Source: Branchiostoma floridae (taxonomy: Eukaryota; Chordata; Leptocardii; Amphioxiformes; Branchiostomatidae). From it: a stretch of 62,422 bases of DNA. The DNA is taken from contig NC_049981.1 of NCBI RefSeq assembly GCF_000003815.2, positions 26,728,255-26,790,676 of the forward strand, written 5' to 3'. The notes beneath the pieces were generated by a model, which saw nothing but the letters and a program-made list of their open reading frames with translations, was not told where the DNA came from and ran no database searches. The position numbers and the translations under genes were made by a program. Below, one piece after another: positions 1 to 14,065 of the stretch (position 1 is the stretch's first letter; every line of letters begins with the position of its first letter).

Positions 1-1660
1 CTACCCTGACATATATTATGCCTTATAGCCCATAGAAAACTCTTAGGCGCTTTTGATATGCTGTGAAGGATTGACCAGTGTTCTTCTATTTGCTTCAAAG
101 TTTTGGAATGCTCACAGTGTAATGGTTTTTGCTGTCACTGTCACTGCAAACGCATTACACCATGGAACATATGTTGTCTTCATTGTTTTAACCTCGAACT
201 CAAAGATAACCAAAAACCACTGATTTTCACTTTACTGCAACATGTATGTTCCTGCCGAAATGCAGAACTCAAGAAGTGCTGTAGTTGGGTAAAGGTGAAT
301 GTTGCAACTCAAAACCCTCAGGGATGTACATTGATATGTTAATTTTGCCATAACTTGGTTCCTAGACAAGTTCTCCCCTGTCAGACAAGACTTGGCTGAG
401 CTTATCTCCATGCAGATGGTTGCTATAGCAACTGTCTCTCTTGGCAACCAACGAAGGAGGGTTCTTTGTTTGCTCCCCTTGACCCATGCAGCTCCATGGC
501 TTATGCACAATGCATCATGCAGCATAAAGCAAACTCAGCTGAATCCTGTCTCTAATCCCCCCAAACATGCACAAACACAGATGAAGTTTGGAAAAACTAT
601 GATGTATCTATGATATAAGAACAGATATTAGTACATGTTTTGCATATCTATGGCTGTTTCTAACTTTATCATTCACTAACTACATTTGCATGGAAGGTTG
701 GTTATGTTTTGTGTAGTTTTATCTGGGCTTGTTTCTCAAGAATCTGAAGAAAAAAAAATACATGCTTATCTTTGACCTTTGGTTAGTGTATTTGATTTGA
801 TGTGTTACCGGGGTCGTGGAAGTTGTTAGAAATGTGCTGCCCCTTCCGTGTGACCTTCGCAGGGTCACTTTTTTTACTAAGGCAGGGGACTTTTTCTTTA
901 CATTTCCTTTATTTGGCAGGTCTAAGGTCACCACCTTTGACCCCTCTTGGCAGGCGGGAGCCAGTTGAAAGCATTGGCAATGTTGTTTGTCCAAGAAGCT
1001 TCAAAAGCCTCTCTTGAACTGGATATTGTGTAGATGAGAGAAGTTGCAGCATTTCCGTCCACCTGGGGTCACAAATATTGTAATGGGGCGAGTGTTTGAA
1101 GTAGGATGATGAAAGCAGCAGAGATGGACAGACACTGCCGTGGTCACTTTTTATCTACCTTGATTGGAGGGTTTGAAATGAAGGGTACATTATCATGATT
1201 AGCTTTATAAGCTGACCCGGAGGCTGTGTGGCAAATCTGGCTGCCCTATCAATGTACCAGGTAGGAGTAGCGCACTTGTGTGGCCTGTGGGCACTGAGGA
1301 CAGGGAGAGAATGATGCTGAAGTTGTGACATTTGGTGGGGGAAGGTTTTTTTAATACATACTTTCTGTTTGATTTGTCAATGCTATCAAACCATCTACAG
1401 AAGTTTTTTTGGTTACTTAAAGGATTTTTTTTTGATCTTGTGGATTACTTTGTCTTTGACCAAGAGTTCAAGGGAGAGGGACAGGAGTTTTTTTGTCATG
1501 CCATAGGATATTATAACAAAATGGTTGTTTACAACATATTCTGTCAATTAAAATGAATTAACAATGTGATATTATTCTGTATGCCATGATCATAGTACAG
1601 ATTTGTAACATGTTTTTGAATGCTACAACTGAAGGTGCCATTCTAAAGTTGGTGTCAAAC

Positions 1661-1871
1661 TACTGTAATTCACTTTGTCTTCTCGGTACCAAACTTTCAC
1701 GGTCTGAGAAAATTTAACCTGTTCTTGGAACTAAATGTTCACTGTCGCAGCAAGTGCACATAAAAAAAGGCTGTGAATTATTTGTTATCAGTAATGATAA
1801 GTTCACGTTACAGTCGTCACCATGAAAACCGTGAACATAACAGTACATTGAAAAAATCAGGAATTACAGTA
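1661..1871. mobile_element. MITE-like element with TACTGTAATTC ends
   Basis: The 211-bp segment begins TACTGTAATTC and ends with its exact 11-bp reverse complement. The arms also share the subterminal word TTCACGG in opposite orientation. No coding capacity is visible, so it would be non-autonomous. It resembles the element at 41104-41308 in length and in its TACTGTAA terminus, and the two may be one family. A TA target site would suit Tc1/mariner, but the boundary is not certain. Confidence 0.5.
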
Positions 1872-2234
1872 TTCCATAGCGCTGTACATAAGTATGAAAT
1901 GAGATTGATGTTCTGTTTACTTCCCTACTGACCATTGGTACGTGTTCACGATTCCTTGAAGATTGAAATTCTTTTTAGAGCAAAACAATATCATGAAAAA
2001 AATCGGGACACTTCAGCGTAAACATAAATGTTTCAACTCCTTGAAGGAAAGATGGTGGTGGTCCTTTTATTTTTAACCAACCATTTTATTGGAGGCCCCA
2101 GAAAGTTTTAAATAAGTCCCAACAAAAGCAGGGGATTACTGTTAAGTACTTGGAAGGCCCCGTACATAAATCATTCTGTTTCACATTGGAAACTTTATCT
2201 TCCCACGCCATCTTGGACACATGACTGGAGCAGA

Positions 2235-2453
2235 CTACCAGGCAACAAGCCTTGTTTGCAATTTGTCTTCCATAATAAGTTTGTCGAACGTATCAAACAC
2301 ATCTTGATTCGAGCTGGGAAGAGAACATTCGTCATCAGATATGCCCTGCCTAAAATTGATGTCTAGGAATTCGCCTCCATTTGCACCAACAACGATAGTG
2401 TCATGCCTGAAAATTGGGAAGTTATCGGACATTGTTGGTCGATTTATTCTCAA
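2235..2453 (-). other. Exon-like antisense open frame, unassigned
   Basis: On the minus strand an acceptor-like TTTTCAG is followed by about 60 codons without a stop, ending in TAG. The translation has mixed, protein-like composition (for example SSNQDVFDTFDKLIMEDK) rather than the Lys/Phe/Cys-rich composition of chance frames nearby. I do not recognise the family and see no partner exon on the same strand. It could be a terminal exon, a transposon remnant or chance. Confidence 0.15.
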
Positions 2454-4052
2454 AGAAACTGGACTACTTTCTTCAGGAAATAGTTACTCTTGTAACTTCG
2501 AATAGTTGCGTAAAAAACTGATGTCTGTGTGTGCCTTTGTGAAGACTTCCTTGTACATAATGGGAGTTTGTTATCTAAAGACTGAGATCAAGTACTCTTA
2601 CAATGTTAAGTGTACTAGGTTGTGTTTTTAAAAGCTGTATTGAATTCTCATTATATAAAGTCTTTCATTTTGCAGACAGAGATATGTTGAAATGCAGCTT
2701 TGGAATGTATATTTTGCTCGCAGAAGTACAGAGTTATGCATTAAGAATGATTGCACCCAAATCAAATTCTTTTCCAGCAACATTTTGCTTTGTTCTAACC
2801 GCTCTTCATTTGGGATTTCATCAACAACCCTGATCATACGACAGTTTTTTTTTTGTATTTCTGATTGTATGAAGTGTAATGTTCCAATGTACTCAACAGA
2901 AACAAGATTTCACCTATAGTATAGAAAATATTGAAAGATAAAGTTTGCTGTGCACTGGAGAAAGTTCAGTTTGAATAGATGGAGTTAGGGTTGGTAACAA
3001 GTATGGATGTTGGAAAATGAAAGAATCAAATCTTAATTTGGCATTTCAAGGGTGGTAACAGTAGAACAAATATCCACATACATTTCGACAGTCAGTCATC
3101 GAAAATACCTGCACAGCCCCAACGTTTACCAGTACTAACCTGCAAATGCAGATGATACTTCAAGCCATGACAATGTAACCCCATTGTTCAGAGTGGTATG
3201 TCACTGCAAGGAGTGAAGGAATGATTCTATCCTGAAGTATCCAGCCATGCTGTCAGCCTGGCTTTCTTGTCTGATTTACATGGTGACCCAAGACTTCCCC
3301 TGCCAAATGAGTAACATCCTACCAGTGAGGCAGAAGACTGTCCGTACTGTAATTTTCCCAATGACTCCATTTCATGTTAGCAGTCGGAAAGAAAGTTTTT
3401 GCTGAATTTTGATTTTGTGGTTGAAACGATTCTGTACCACAGTAATAGAATATTGCAAATGTGTATTCCTAGTGCATGAGTTCACAGTGGAGAGGTTGTG
3501 AAGATTAGACCACTGCAAACATCTCCTGATGTACAGTAGCCAGCCTGGCTGGCTGGAGGACAGGTGTGCCTGGTTAGCACACCCCCAGGTGGACAGGAAG
3601 GAGCAGCAGAGGGAGACCAAGGACAAGATGGCAGCCAATCATGCCCCTCCCACATGGTTTAGCCCCCACAACGGCTGTGTTCTGGCCGAACTTTCTTTTT
3701 AAAGCTCCATACGTGACAATAGAATTCCTTGGTTCTCGGAATTTTTTTGGGCAAATTTTTGCAGAAGGACATCTTACATCCTGAAAACGGCTGGGAAGAA
3801 AACTGGCATTTGACCTCTCGTAACTGGGGGTATCAATGTAAGACTTTTTAGTCACAACGTAATAATTGTTGTCAATTCAGTTTTCAAGAACCATGACATT
3901 GTATTCTTGTGGCCTTATTATATATGTGCTGTTCTCTGTGTTTTCTGGTTACTCTCGGGATTTTGACTGCCAGAAACTGATAGGTAAAAGGCACATCATC
4001 ATCATAATCATGGCAAATGGTCAGCCGAAATAGGAGAGTCCAGTAATTTCGC

Positions 4053-4138
4053 GCACACACACAAACAGACACACACACACACAAACAGACACACAGACAC
4101 ACACACAGACACACACACAGACACACACACACAGGCAC
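4053..4138. repeat. Imperfect CA microsatellite
   Basis: ACAC runs are interrupted by AAACAGAC and ACAGAC units over about 86 bp. The reverse strand gives a spurious Cys/Val frame. It is intronic with no obvious function. Confidence 0.9.
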
Positions 4139-5740
4139 AATCAGACAAAATGGCTCAAAGCAATATTTTGCTCTTTGTGTTGAAGAACATTATTAGGAAG
4201 TGCTGTTTCAGTTCCAGATTAGGAAGTTGAATCTTGCGGTTGTGCTGCCATATTGCAGCAGCATGTTGCTTACATGAACACATGTGCAAAGCGGGACAGG
4301 CAATAAACAAGGGAGCGCGTTGGCATGCCAGAATCTCTGGGAATCCGATAATCACAGAAAGTTGTACGGTCCAACAGCTGCTTCAGAAAATTACCATGTG
4401 CAGCTCTGCAAATTATTGTTTTGGGTGTCCAAGTAATGAAATTGAAGTGCATTCACCACTATGGTTAATCTTTGAAAAAAAATGGTAGTTTTATGAAGTA
4501 TTTCTCATATGGGGTTTCTTATTTGTGAGTCAGCACAAAACTGAAATATATTGAGCTAAACTTTTAATTAAATAACAAGTACATATGGTTATGTATTTTT
4601 ATCACCTGTTAACACAAACTAGAAACTGTGTGTTGCAAAAGATGACTATTTTTTTGGTTCCATTTTTCTTCCAATTGGAAACAGGAAAACAAGAACTTTT
4701 GCACTAAGATACCACTTTTAAGTCTTAGTTGTCAAAAGGGTCCACCTGTTACAAGTGTATGTGATGAAAAAGATAATTTGTCTGAAGGCCAAACTCCAGA
4801 CAAAGACTGTTATGGATCCACTCAAACCCAAACGGAGACAGCTATGTGTTTGTCAAGGCCGCGAAAAACGAGAACAACTTGTGTGCTGCGTATTGTGACC
4901 TCGACGGCACTGGTATAGAAATCATGCTTTGGCAAAACTTATCATTCTTGACTGCAGGGTTGACTGGTGGGAGGGAAGGGTCGTTTGGTAAGGTGGTGAA
5001 TGGATATTTCTGCTGGCAGTTCCAGAAGAAATGACCTGCTAGTGATGCGTGCTGAAATTTGTGCAACGCAACATGTGTACGTGACCAATGATACTTCCTG
5101 CGTGCCTAACATCTCATTAGAGGAGAGGGCGACCAATAAGTAGCAGGGTAGCTTTCGCAAACATGTGTTTATAACCCAAAATCATACTACCTGTACCTTA
5201 ACGGTTATTCATCCTCCAGCTGTAGTCACCTGGAGATGCTGCTTACAATTTTGAAGATGCTCATAGTCACAAACAATGAAACATTTCCCCTTCCTTTCTC
5301 TGAATAAAAAAAATGCTGCAGTCACTTAAATATGAAAGTGTTTGATACATTTACAAGTCGTTTGTATGTATGTATGTATAAAGATATGTTCATCTTGCAA
5401 GGAAACCAAAAGGAGTGCAAGAATGTTATTTGTAAAAAGTACATTCTTGACAACTCCTATGCTACTAAGCTAATCCACATAATTTTCACCCTTCTATGTG
5501 CACTTTGGCACACACCTTTCAACTCCCAGCTATGAGTGTGTCTTTGTTCAGAGGGATCAAGAGTCCTTCCCGTGTGTTATCATGTTTCTTTCCATGTGCA
5601 TACCTATTTCTGCTGGAGATTTACTAGGTATATAATCAAACTTGACATTGCACCAGGCATATTGTATGGACTCCAGCTCGGCCACCACAATGACGAGGGG
5701 GCATATCATATGAAAAGTGACAGCCTCTGGATATAGAAAG

Positions 5741-5910
5741 CATACATCACACGCAGCATGGCTGGGACGGCGAGACGCGGAGAACAAAGGCGCCGCCGCC
5801 CTCTGGAGGTCAGAGAAATGCAGAATCAGAAAGAGAGGACATTTTTAATGTCACATGATGCAGAGGGAGCGCTCTGCGGGAGGCTGTTCGCCCTGCAATG
5901 GAGTAACAAG
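5741..5910. promoter_or_regulatory. GC-rich block with a TCF site and helper site
   Basis: This is a GC-rich island in AT-rich surroundings. AACAAAG (5783-5789), the reverse complement of the TCF HMG-box site CTTTGTT, is followed after two bases by GCCGCCG (5792-5798), an exact match to the C-clamp helper site GCCGCCR known from Drosophila TCF and related proteins. Regulatory function is inferred from the motif pair alone. Confidence 0.3.
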
Positions 5911-8900
5911 ATGTTTGGGTCCTGATTGTGATATCATCATCATGCACACTGTACAACACTCCATTCCAACAGCACGTATCCCCCTTCTCGCGGGTTAAGC
6001 GCCCCCTATGATTGCACTGGCATACAGGGTAAGGTTTGGAGTTGCGTCTGAAAGGTTGAGCCCCAGAGACTGTTCAAATCAGCTTATGAAACAAGACACC
6101 TTAAATGGTCACCTTTATGCTAACCCAGCACCCAGGGGGACCCACCTGTTCAATGCCTTGTCAAAAATGCCCACATAATTACGTTTGAGCAAATGATCGG
6201 ATTACCAACAATAGAGTCAGAAGGGTACCAGCATTATGCACAAATGTCTTCCTTCCCTTCTGTTATGGGTACTTTGCTGGCTAATCCCACCGCTCTAGCC
6301 ATGGGAAAAAATTTTTAGGTGTTAATTTGAGGTGCCTCAATTTTCTCTTTCCCAGGTCCTCATTGAGTGGTAGAACTACAGTATATTCTTGCGCCAATGT
6401 TTATAATTGATACCAACATACTTTTGAAGCAGAAACAGATATAATTGTCTAAAACTAGAAGGAAAATTTTGCAACTTCAATATCAGTGTTCATCTTACAA
6501 ATAGTTTCCCATGTGTAGCAAAGAAAATATGAGAATCTGTTCCAGTTCTCACTTCACTTCCATTCAGTTCTGCCTTTCAGTTTTACAAATGTATCTGTCT
6601 TTGAGGGAGAGCCTGCCATGAATAAGAGTTGAAAGAATGTCTGGTGTTTTTATGTATCTTAAAGTTGTTGTCAGTTTCCTGTGCTGTCCTGTTTTAAAAC
6701 AAAACACACATACCACAGTCACCTGTATCTGTATGGCTTGTAAAGTTGGTGATATACAACAGGAAGCCAGGAGCAGTATTTCATGGGTGCTGTGGCATCA
6801 ACATGGAATGCCTGGGGGGACATCCCGCACAAAGGTTCTGTTTGAGCCTCGTTGGAATCATATTTTGTGCAAACAGGAGGGAAAGAAAGAGAGTCCAAAA
6901 CTGTTGACCCATAAAATCTACTGGTGTTTTAAGCATTCATGCAAAACTGGTTTTTGATCCTTTTCTGAAAAACTTTTTCCTTTGCTGCCCATCAGTGAGA
7001 TATTGCTATGCTTGTCACTTACACATTGCTGCCACTCTGTACTACATATACTGACTGCACAAAGACAGGAGCTACCACTATATACACATTCATATGCACA
7101 CAGGGGTTATGCTGTTTCTGCTAGGATTTGAAAGAATTAATTTTGGTATACAGCAGAAGTCCTCTGTCCCAACAAGCTCTGTTGACGTACCTGTAAAGTT
7201 TGATGTCTGAATTGCGCCAGGTTTTGTCGGTATTTGTCGCTGGCAGTGCCGAGGCGATAACCAACAACACAAGGATTAAAGCCCAACCTTCTTAGAGTCC
7301 TAGATTGGGCAGTCAACCCCTTCAGGTAATCTAAATGAAATCTAGATTGAGTTGTGAGCATTTGTTTTGTCCCAGGCAATGGTTGTACCCCCCCTTGGTT
7401 TATGTGGGCATTTGATCCCCCTGATTGCAGGATAATTGAGGGTCCGAGCATACTGCATAATTCTTAAATAAACAGGCTCCCAGTTAAGTGATGGGAGAGG
7501 CGGGAATGATAGAGAGAGGGGAGTCCGTAAATATGATAGTTGTGACAGATACAAGATGAGTTTACGGAGCGTACTAAAGGAAGACACATCCATCCTTTTC
7601 AGTACCTTTTATTTTACTCAAGATTCCTCAATATTCTTACAGGAATACTTGAAGAATGTGATTCTTTCAGTTTGCATTTGTCCAACGTCTGAAAGATCTA
7701 TATACAGATTGTGGTACAGGATAGACCTTGAAAATTCTTGGCAACAGGGAAGTTCTTGTTACCATTCATTTTGAAGCTGAACCTTGATGTCAAAAAAAGT
7801 TGTAGGTTTTGTGGTTTAGAGATAACCTTGGGCAATAGACATCTATTGATTGAAGGATTATTATGTAGGTAGTGGAAAGTGAACTGTTACAATAAGATCA
7901 CAGATGGCAGACTTCACCCTCTTACACACACTGCATTGCAACCCTTCCTGTCAAATCTACAAAAAATAGCTGAAGAATGTATGGCAAGGCTGCAATGTAT
8001 ATATTGGGAATCATGGAAACACACATATGCACACACAAGCTCCAAACAGTACTTAAGTCCCGAGGTTGAGGTAAAAAGTTCTACAAATGGGAGTTTTTCC
8101 CATCCCATCAGTGGTCCTCCCTTAATTTGATGGAGTGGAGAGGGCAGAGCAGCGGTGGTCGCATCTGCGCCTTGGACATTGGGGTTAAACCCCCAAATCC
8201 TCCGCAAGTGCTACGCGGTCCTCCATCATGGCTCAACGGTTGACATAACGAAGTCGCGATGCCATCGAAAATTGGGGTTAAACGCCATAGGATTAGCGGC
8301 ATGTCGGTTGCATTAATGCAGCAATTTTCACCAGGATTTGCCTCATTTGCACCAAATAAATTATTTACGACCGCTCCTCTTCAAACAGTCCAGGAAAGTT
8401 CTGAACAGTAGAAGCCAATCGATACACCAATTACACTTTTCCCCTTCGATTACACTTCTGCTGGCTGCAATCTACTGGTGGAACAGCCATGTTCTTTTGG
8501 ACAAACTTTGTAGATTTTATTGGCATCATCCATGCAGTTTCAAAATCTACAATGACATTTCTAGCTTTTCTGGAAAACTCTCTATGTCTGCATGACAAAA
8601 AGGTCAAGACTTCAAGTAACAAGTCGTCAACCTAGGGCTTACGTGTCAAAAAGTGTTCTGTGAGAACTGTTGTAGAGTGGAACTCATCATTACTAAGCAC
8701 AGTAGCGGCATCCTCATTATTTCTAAGCAAGTCCTGCAGTTTGACATGCAAAAGGTTAGGTGTGACTGACTGTTTGATGTAATAAAACCGGTGGCTGCCG
8801 CCAAATACCTGTGAAGCTGGTGTGTCATGCTGTAGGCAATTATAACGGCTCTACAAATGGAATACAGAAAAGAATGAATGTGCAATCTTATTTGGCACCC

Positions 8901-9129
8901 CCCTCCCTGCAAGAAATGTGAAACCTAATTGCTGTCTATAAAAATAAAGCAACAAAAAACGATCCCCGCTGAGAAACTCAGGGATTGACTTATCATGTAG
9001 ACTTGGTATCATGAATGTCATATAATAGGAAACGAAAACCAACCAGGTGGTCATCATGTACAGATGGGCATTGTACAGATTTGTCTGCATTTCATCCCGT
9101 ATATCACATTGTAGATTCTGATTGCCACA

Positions 9130-10400
9130 AGCCCTCCCCCCCTCCATTTGAGAGTTAGAGGAGGAGATGTTCCGTTAATTGCCACTGCTAATGATACGGT
9201 ATCAATTAATGCAAGTGAGAAAAAGGATGTGCACGCAGACCTCTGATCCATTGAATGTACGCAGGCAGAAGAAATGGCTGTTTTGTACGCCTCAGCGGGC
9301 GCATTATCAGTGTACACAGAGAGAAAACGGAGTAGCCATGATACAAAATAATCATCCCCACCGAGACTTATTACTGCTCGGTGACAAAATAAATCCGACA
9401 AAGGGTATCGGGGAAAATCTAATAAGGACACAGAGGGCCCTCGATGCATCTGATACCAAAATCGTGACAAATAGGTTGCCTTTGTTGGTGTGTGTACAGG
9501 ATATGTCTCTTAACTTAGAAATCACATTTCTCGGTCTGTCCATTGGAATAGTGGCACAATTCATAGAGAATTGTGGAGCGTGTAATTACAAAATGTAATT
9601 AGGAGATATTGTTTGGTAATGAATGGAGTGATGTGCCAATTACCTAATCTGATGGCGACAATTGTAAGAAACTCGGGAGGTGATAAACGTGATAGGGCAC
9701 GACAGTTAGCATGCACGGTCGGGAACTCTGGGTCTTTAGCCCCGGCTCTAGTGAGCCATCACCATGCAATTGGGACAATTTTCAGTAAATCTGCGGGTCA
9801 ATGGGGCTTGACCTTTCACAAGACGCGAGTTAGGAGGAAAAATCCCCGACTGTGGTTAAAGGAAGCACGGGATGGTCAGCGCAGCGCTGGGAAGTAATTC
9901 AGATTCATCCTGTTGTCTTGTAAACGGCTTTGCCGGGCAGGAAGTCTTCTGGCGGAAAGTAATCCTGTAGCATTGTCCTGTATCCAGCAGGTGCAGTATA
10001 TCTCCCACCATGATGGAGAGCAGTGGTCCAGGGAGATGTCACTTCTGTCTGCCTGACTCATACACTACACTATTGATTATCTTGTGTTAAACCGAAAGCA
10101 AAATGACAAGGCAGGGCACAGCGGATTGAAATATTGGCTCGGAAAACATCAAAGATCCGACGTTAACAGAATGGATAGGATAATGAGTTTGCGATAATGC
10201 TTTGGCGTCAGACTAGCAATCAACGCCAAGCCTGGAGGTAAGAGAACAAGTAGTTTGGAGGGAAAATGATGCCCCTCTCAAGCAGAGGGAGGATGACCAC
10301 TTCTCAGGAGGAGGATACTTCCTAGAATCATCACGCACGATGGCCTCCGGACGAATCAAGGAGTTTCAGGATGTTTTCCGTTTCTGAGGGACAGATTTTG
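9130..10400. promoter_or_regulatory. Candidate cis-regulatory block
   Basis: The base composition changes from AT-rich, low-complexity intron to a more balanced, complex sequence with no long frame that looks coding. Homeodomain-type TAAT words recur around 9180-9200 and 9570-9600, and an exact TCF site in reverse, ATCAAAG, lies at 10148-10154. This texture is typical of conserved non-coding elements at developmental loci. Conservation itself cannot be seen from one sequence. Confidence 0.25.
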
Positions 10401-11579
10401 TTGTTGTCAGTTTTGTGTACCAATAAAGTGATGATCATTGCAGTCTTATCTTATAGTTACAGATAATGGATAAATGGTTAAGTACATGCGGTTTGTGTTG
10501 TTTGTATCCAACTTTGTTCTTGTTCCAATTGCTTTTTTATGCGAAAAAGAATACATTCATGTCAAAGGTTTTCTTTTTCATGATTTCAGAATGTTTTTTC
10601 ACAATAAATCAAAAAGTGTGGCTTAAAAAAATCATAAATGTGAAAGTCATTTTTTTTTTATATTTGGAAAAGCAGGGGAGCTTTTAAGGAAAAAATATGT
10701 TGAAATTTTAACAGTGGTTTTCTAAGTGATTGTTTTTGATTTGTCTCAGTTCAGACCTATTTCAAAAGGTACATCTTGTAGCTACATGATTTCAGGTAAG
10801 CAAATCTCAGATATGAGAGGCTGGAGTGTGTGAGAGTGTGTTTGTTGTCCAGTGCAGGTGTTGTACATGTACATGGTAAATTTTGCACACACTGTACTAA
10901 GTGGCCATCCATCTCCCCACTGCCTGATGAATAAAGGATTTTTCCCCAACAACAATAGAAACATTCCCAGACAGATGGTATGGTACGTGTTTGATTGCTG
11001 CGTGGACTGAAATGTTTCTCTTGCACATGCTGAAGATATGTTACCAGTTTTGCGGCCCGACCAGAGCAAGCATTCGTGCAATGTTGCCAAGTATTTACAC
11101 ATTGTTAGAAGATGTGTTTTTAATCGGCAGAAGAGTTGGAAAATCGGAGTGTCGCCGGATTGCATACGTGCTTATCTGTCTGTCGTGGTTGCCTGCCGGC
11201 GTTGGTCGGACAAAAAATTTTATACATGCAAAAGAAATGGAGGTCAGCTGCGACTGAAGCTGGGAGGAGGAAGAACACCTCTTCTGCTGTATGCCCTTGG
11301 TGTAAAGTACTAGCATGGTCAGTAGTGGTCAATCTGCATTATCCACTTTTGGCATTAACTGCTTCTAATCTTTAGTGTAAGAACATGCTGAAAGACTTAG
11401 GAAGTTGCACCCCTGTTTAGAAAAAGAAGAGTTGTGTGCGAAAGGAGGCCAGCTGTTAAAGAAAATGTCTCTGCAACAGGTTGGGATGACCGGGTTCTGT
11501 AGCTTTACTTTTATTAGACCCACTCCTCCCTTGGGGTAGAACCTGGCAAATGTGTACTATCAGTGTTAAAACCTTTGCT

Positions 11580-12980
11580 CATTTGCATGGCCAGGGAATT
11601 GACTGAACATCGGCGAGAAGCGGCCCGAAATCTTTCGGGAAGGGCCGTGGCACCAGGATAATTACCAGGGAAGGCGATATGAAAGGCCCGCCGCCATCCC
11701 GGCCTTGTTACATTTCAATTATCTTCCTACCATCAACTATCAAAATGCAAATTTGATGGTGTGAGTATTTGTCGGGCGGGCAGTGGGGCCCGGTAATTTT
11801 CCATGCATCTGCGCAGGCTAATGGTCAGCTCGGGACTGACCGTCCGCTCGCCAAAAGGGCCCGAAAGGCGGGTGCTTCAAGGGAGAGTTAATTCAAATAT
11901 AGACGGGTTGGCGGCATAGGGCTGTAAGTTTGGCACAAGGGCGCCCTTGTAATTTCGCCCCTCTAAATGTGCAGTCCACTCTAGGGGAAGGAATAAAAAG
12001 CAGTAAAAGGCCACCGGCGTGCCCTTGTGTCTGCTTCGCTGTTAACCTTTTCTCCATTCAAGCGTCTTTCAAAGCCTCAAATTCAGCCACTTGTAACTTT
12101 CCCATCTTCTGATCTCCTGATTTGCTCAGTCATAAAAGGTTTACAAAGTCATTTTTCAATATTGGGGAGAGATTTCTCCGCCGGTCGGCCTTCCTGTTTT
12201 CCGCCATGCCTCTAATGCCGTCTGTTGTAAATGCCTTTGGACTCAAGTTGTGAGAACTTCTGCAGTTCAGTAATGTTGTGCAGTCAGAAACTGGGGAACT
12301 AAAGAGCATTTGCGTGTTGAAAGTTTACAGTGTTTCATCAGGTAATCTCGGTACAAATTGGTCTGAGAGCGTACGCTCCCTGTTTTTTCTGCTCAGCTCT
12401 CTGATCAGGATGTCGCAGGCGTAGATCCTCACTTTCGACGCATACCAGACAAAGTGTCCGCAAATTTATCCTCCCCCAGCTCTCCCCACTACTTCAAAGT
12501 TGCGTCGGACGGACTAGTTTTCCCTGGCAATCTAGCCGGCTAGCTGCCGCGTATCTGCGCATGAATAATTCCTTTGAGATGAGAACCGACGCCATGGTGG
12601 ACCCGGTACCCTAATATGAGGTGTCCTTTGAGCTCGCAACTTCAGGCCGCACCAAAGTTGTCGAGGGTCTTTCTTGTTACCTTCCCCCAGCGGAGGGAGG
12701 TCTGTAATAATCCTCGCTCTTTCTCGGGAAAGGCAAGCTGGCTAATGAAGGGCCAATTGCCGACTAATGAATGACTATCGGGGTTCAATCGTAGCCAATG
12801 ATTTCTCTGTAACGTTTCTTTGCCTCACCCACCTTACATCGTCTTTCCCATATAATTGGTCCGTTCGGCTCCTTATTCTCCCTCTCTGGTCTGAGGGTGC
12901 TAGGCGCACTTAAGGCGAGCGGACTCTTTTCGCCGGTCCGAGCTTCCCTTCGATGCAGGCTTGAGGGTGTGCTTCATCAG
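11580..12980. promoter_or_regulatory. Candidate cis-regulatory block with octamer palindrome
   Basis: A 1.4-kb block of balanced composition lies in the AT-rich intron. At 11729-11760 an inverted repeat (ACCATCAA and TTGATGGT) encloses an exact POU octamer ATGCAAAT (11745-11752). TTTGATGG and CCTTTGAG words resemble TCF sites. No open frame resembles a protein. Enhancer function is inferred. Confidence 0.3.
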
Positions 12981-14065
12981 ACGAAGGAAAGGTCTTGAGG
13001 ATTGTCTCCTGTCAATACTCGGGAGACTTTCTTGTGTCTTGTGGGGTGTTGCGCAGTAAGTATGAAAGACGAGCGGCCGGCACGCTTCTATCTGATGCGT
13101 CTTTGTTCTTAGTCTTTTTCCTTCTCCATCTTGTTTTTTGGGGCGATTTTTTCGGCTTGCCGTGTGGTTTCTAACGTCATGCAAGGAAAACAGCCGCATA
13201 CTTACAAATGTAATTTGGCGCTCACCGTCCCTGATTTCCGTTGATGTTGCCTGATGATCTCTTTGTATTAAGAAATTAATTTTTTACGCTTTCAACATGT
13301 TCTTTTCAACCAGGAGGTTACTACCTTTGTCCTCATAATCATATTACTAGAATTGTAAGTAGTCTGGTCCTCCTTTATAAGTCTGGCGTATTTGTAGAAT
13401 GTACGTTTAAAACATAAGCTACGTGTAAAGCTATTTGATTGTGTGTGAAAAAACATGAGTTGGGCAGATTTGTGAGTTATGGCTGCTAGAAAGGTGTGAA
13501 TCAGGCTTGCTGCGACAGGAGTAAGTAAAGACTTTGTGTCTTATATAAAATCTTTACACCGCCAACTGTTGATCATATGTCTCTATAATGTTTCTCGGAG
13601 TGCCATATGAGACGGAAAAGGATTTTTCAGGATGCTAGACAGGTTGAAAAGAATTTTTTCCTCAAGAGATGATTTTACTCAAAGGAAATAATTTTTCTTT
13701 GATCAGCGATAGCTTTTGTTGCAACAAAATGTATGGAGATGTTCTTCTTGGGTACAATTTAGCAGTGTGTTTGAGCAAGCCATTGAGACAGATGCGGAGA
13801 ATGTTGCTTAGAGGATAATTTGGTCAATAACCATATTTGTGTTGGTATTTATCGCTCTGATGTTCCGTACACGACCATCCAATTGAGTCATTTGGATCCA
13901 TCATCTGTTGAAAAGAGCTTGACTACATTACCGTTCAACATGTAAAATCAAATGAACGAATCAGTTGTGTCACTTCCCTTCTTGGTTGATGTGATTTGTA
14001 GATTTATATCTTGAGTGTGCGGTTATCACTGCAAGATTATTCACTGTTATACAATGATAAAGGTT

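Noticed and set aside
3884-4138. Cys/Val-rich minus-strand frame
   Set aside because: Translation of the CA microsatellite.
7140-7330. Possible minus-strand SINE (GGCTTTAATCC)
   Set aside because: The B-box match is poor and the body shared by the two SINEs at 20-21 kb is missing.
10905-10932. TKWPSISPLPDE frame resembling the KWPLL exon of Tcf
   Set aside because: Only the KWP triplet matches, no splice donor follows, and a stop comes at once.
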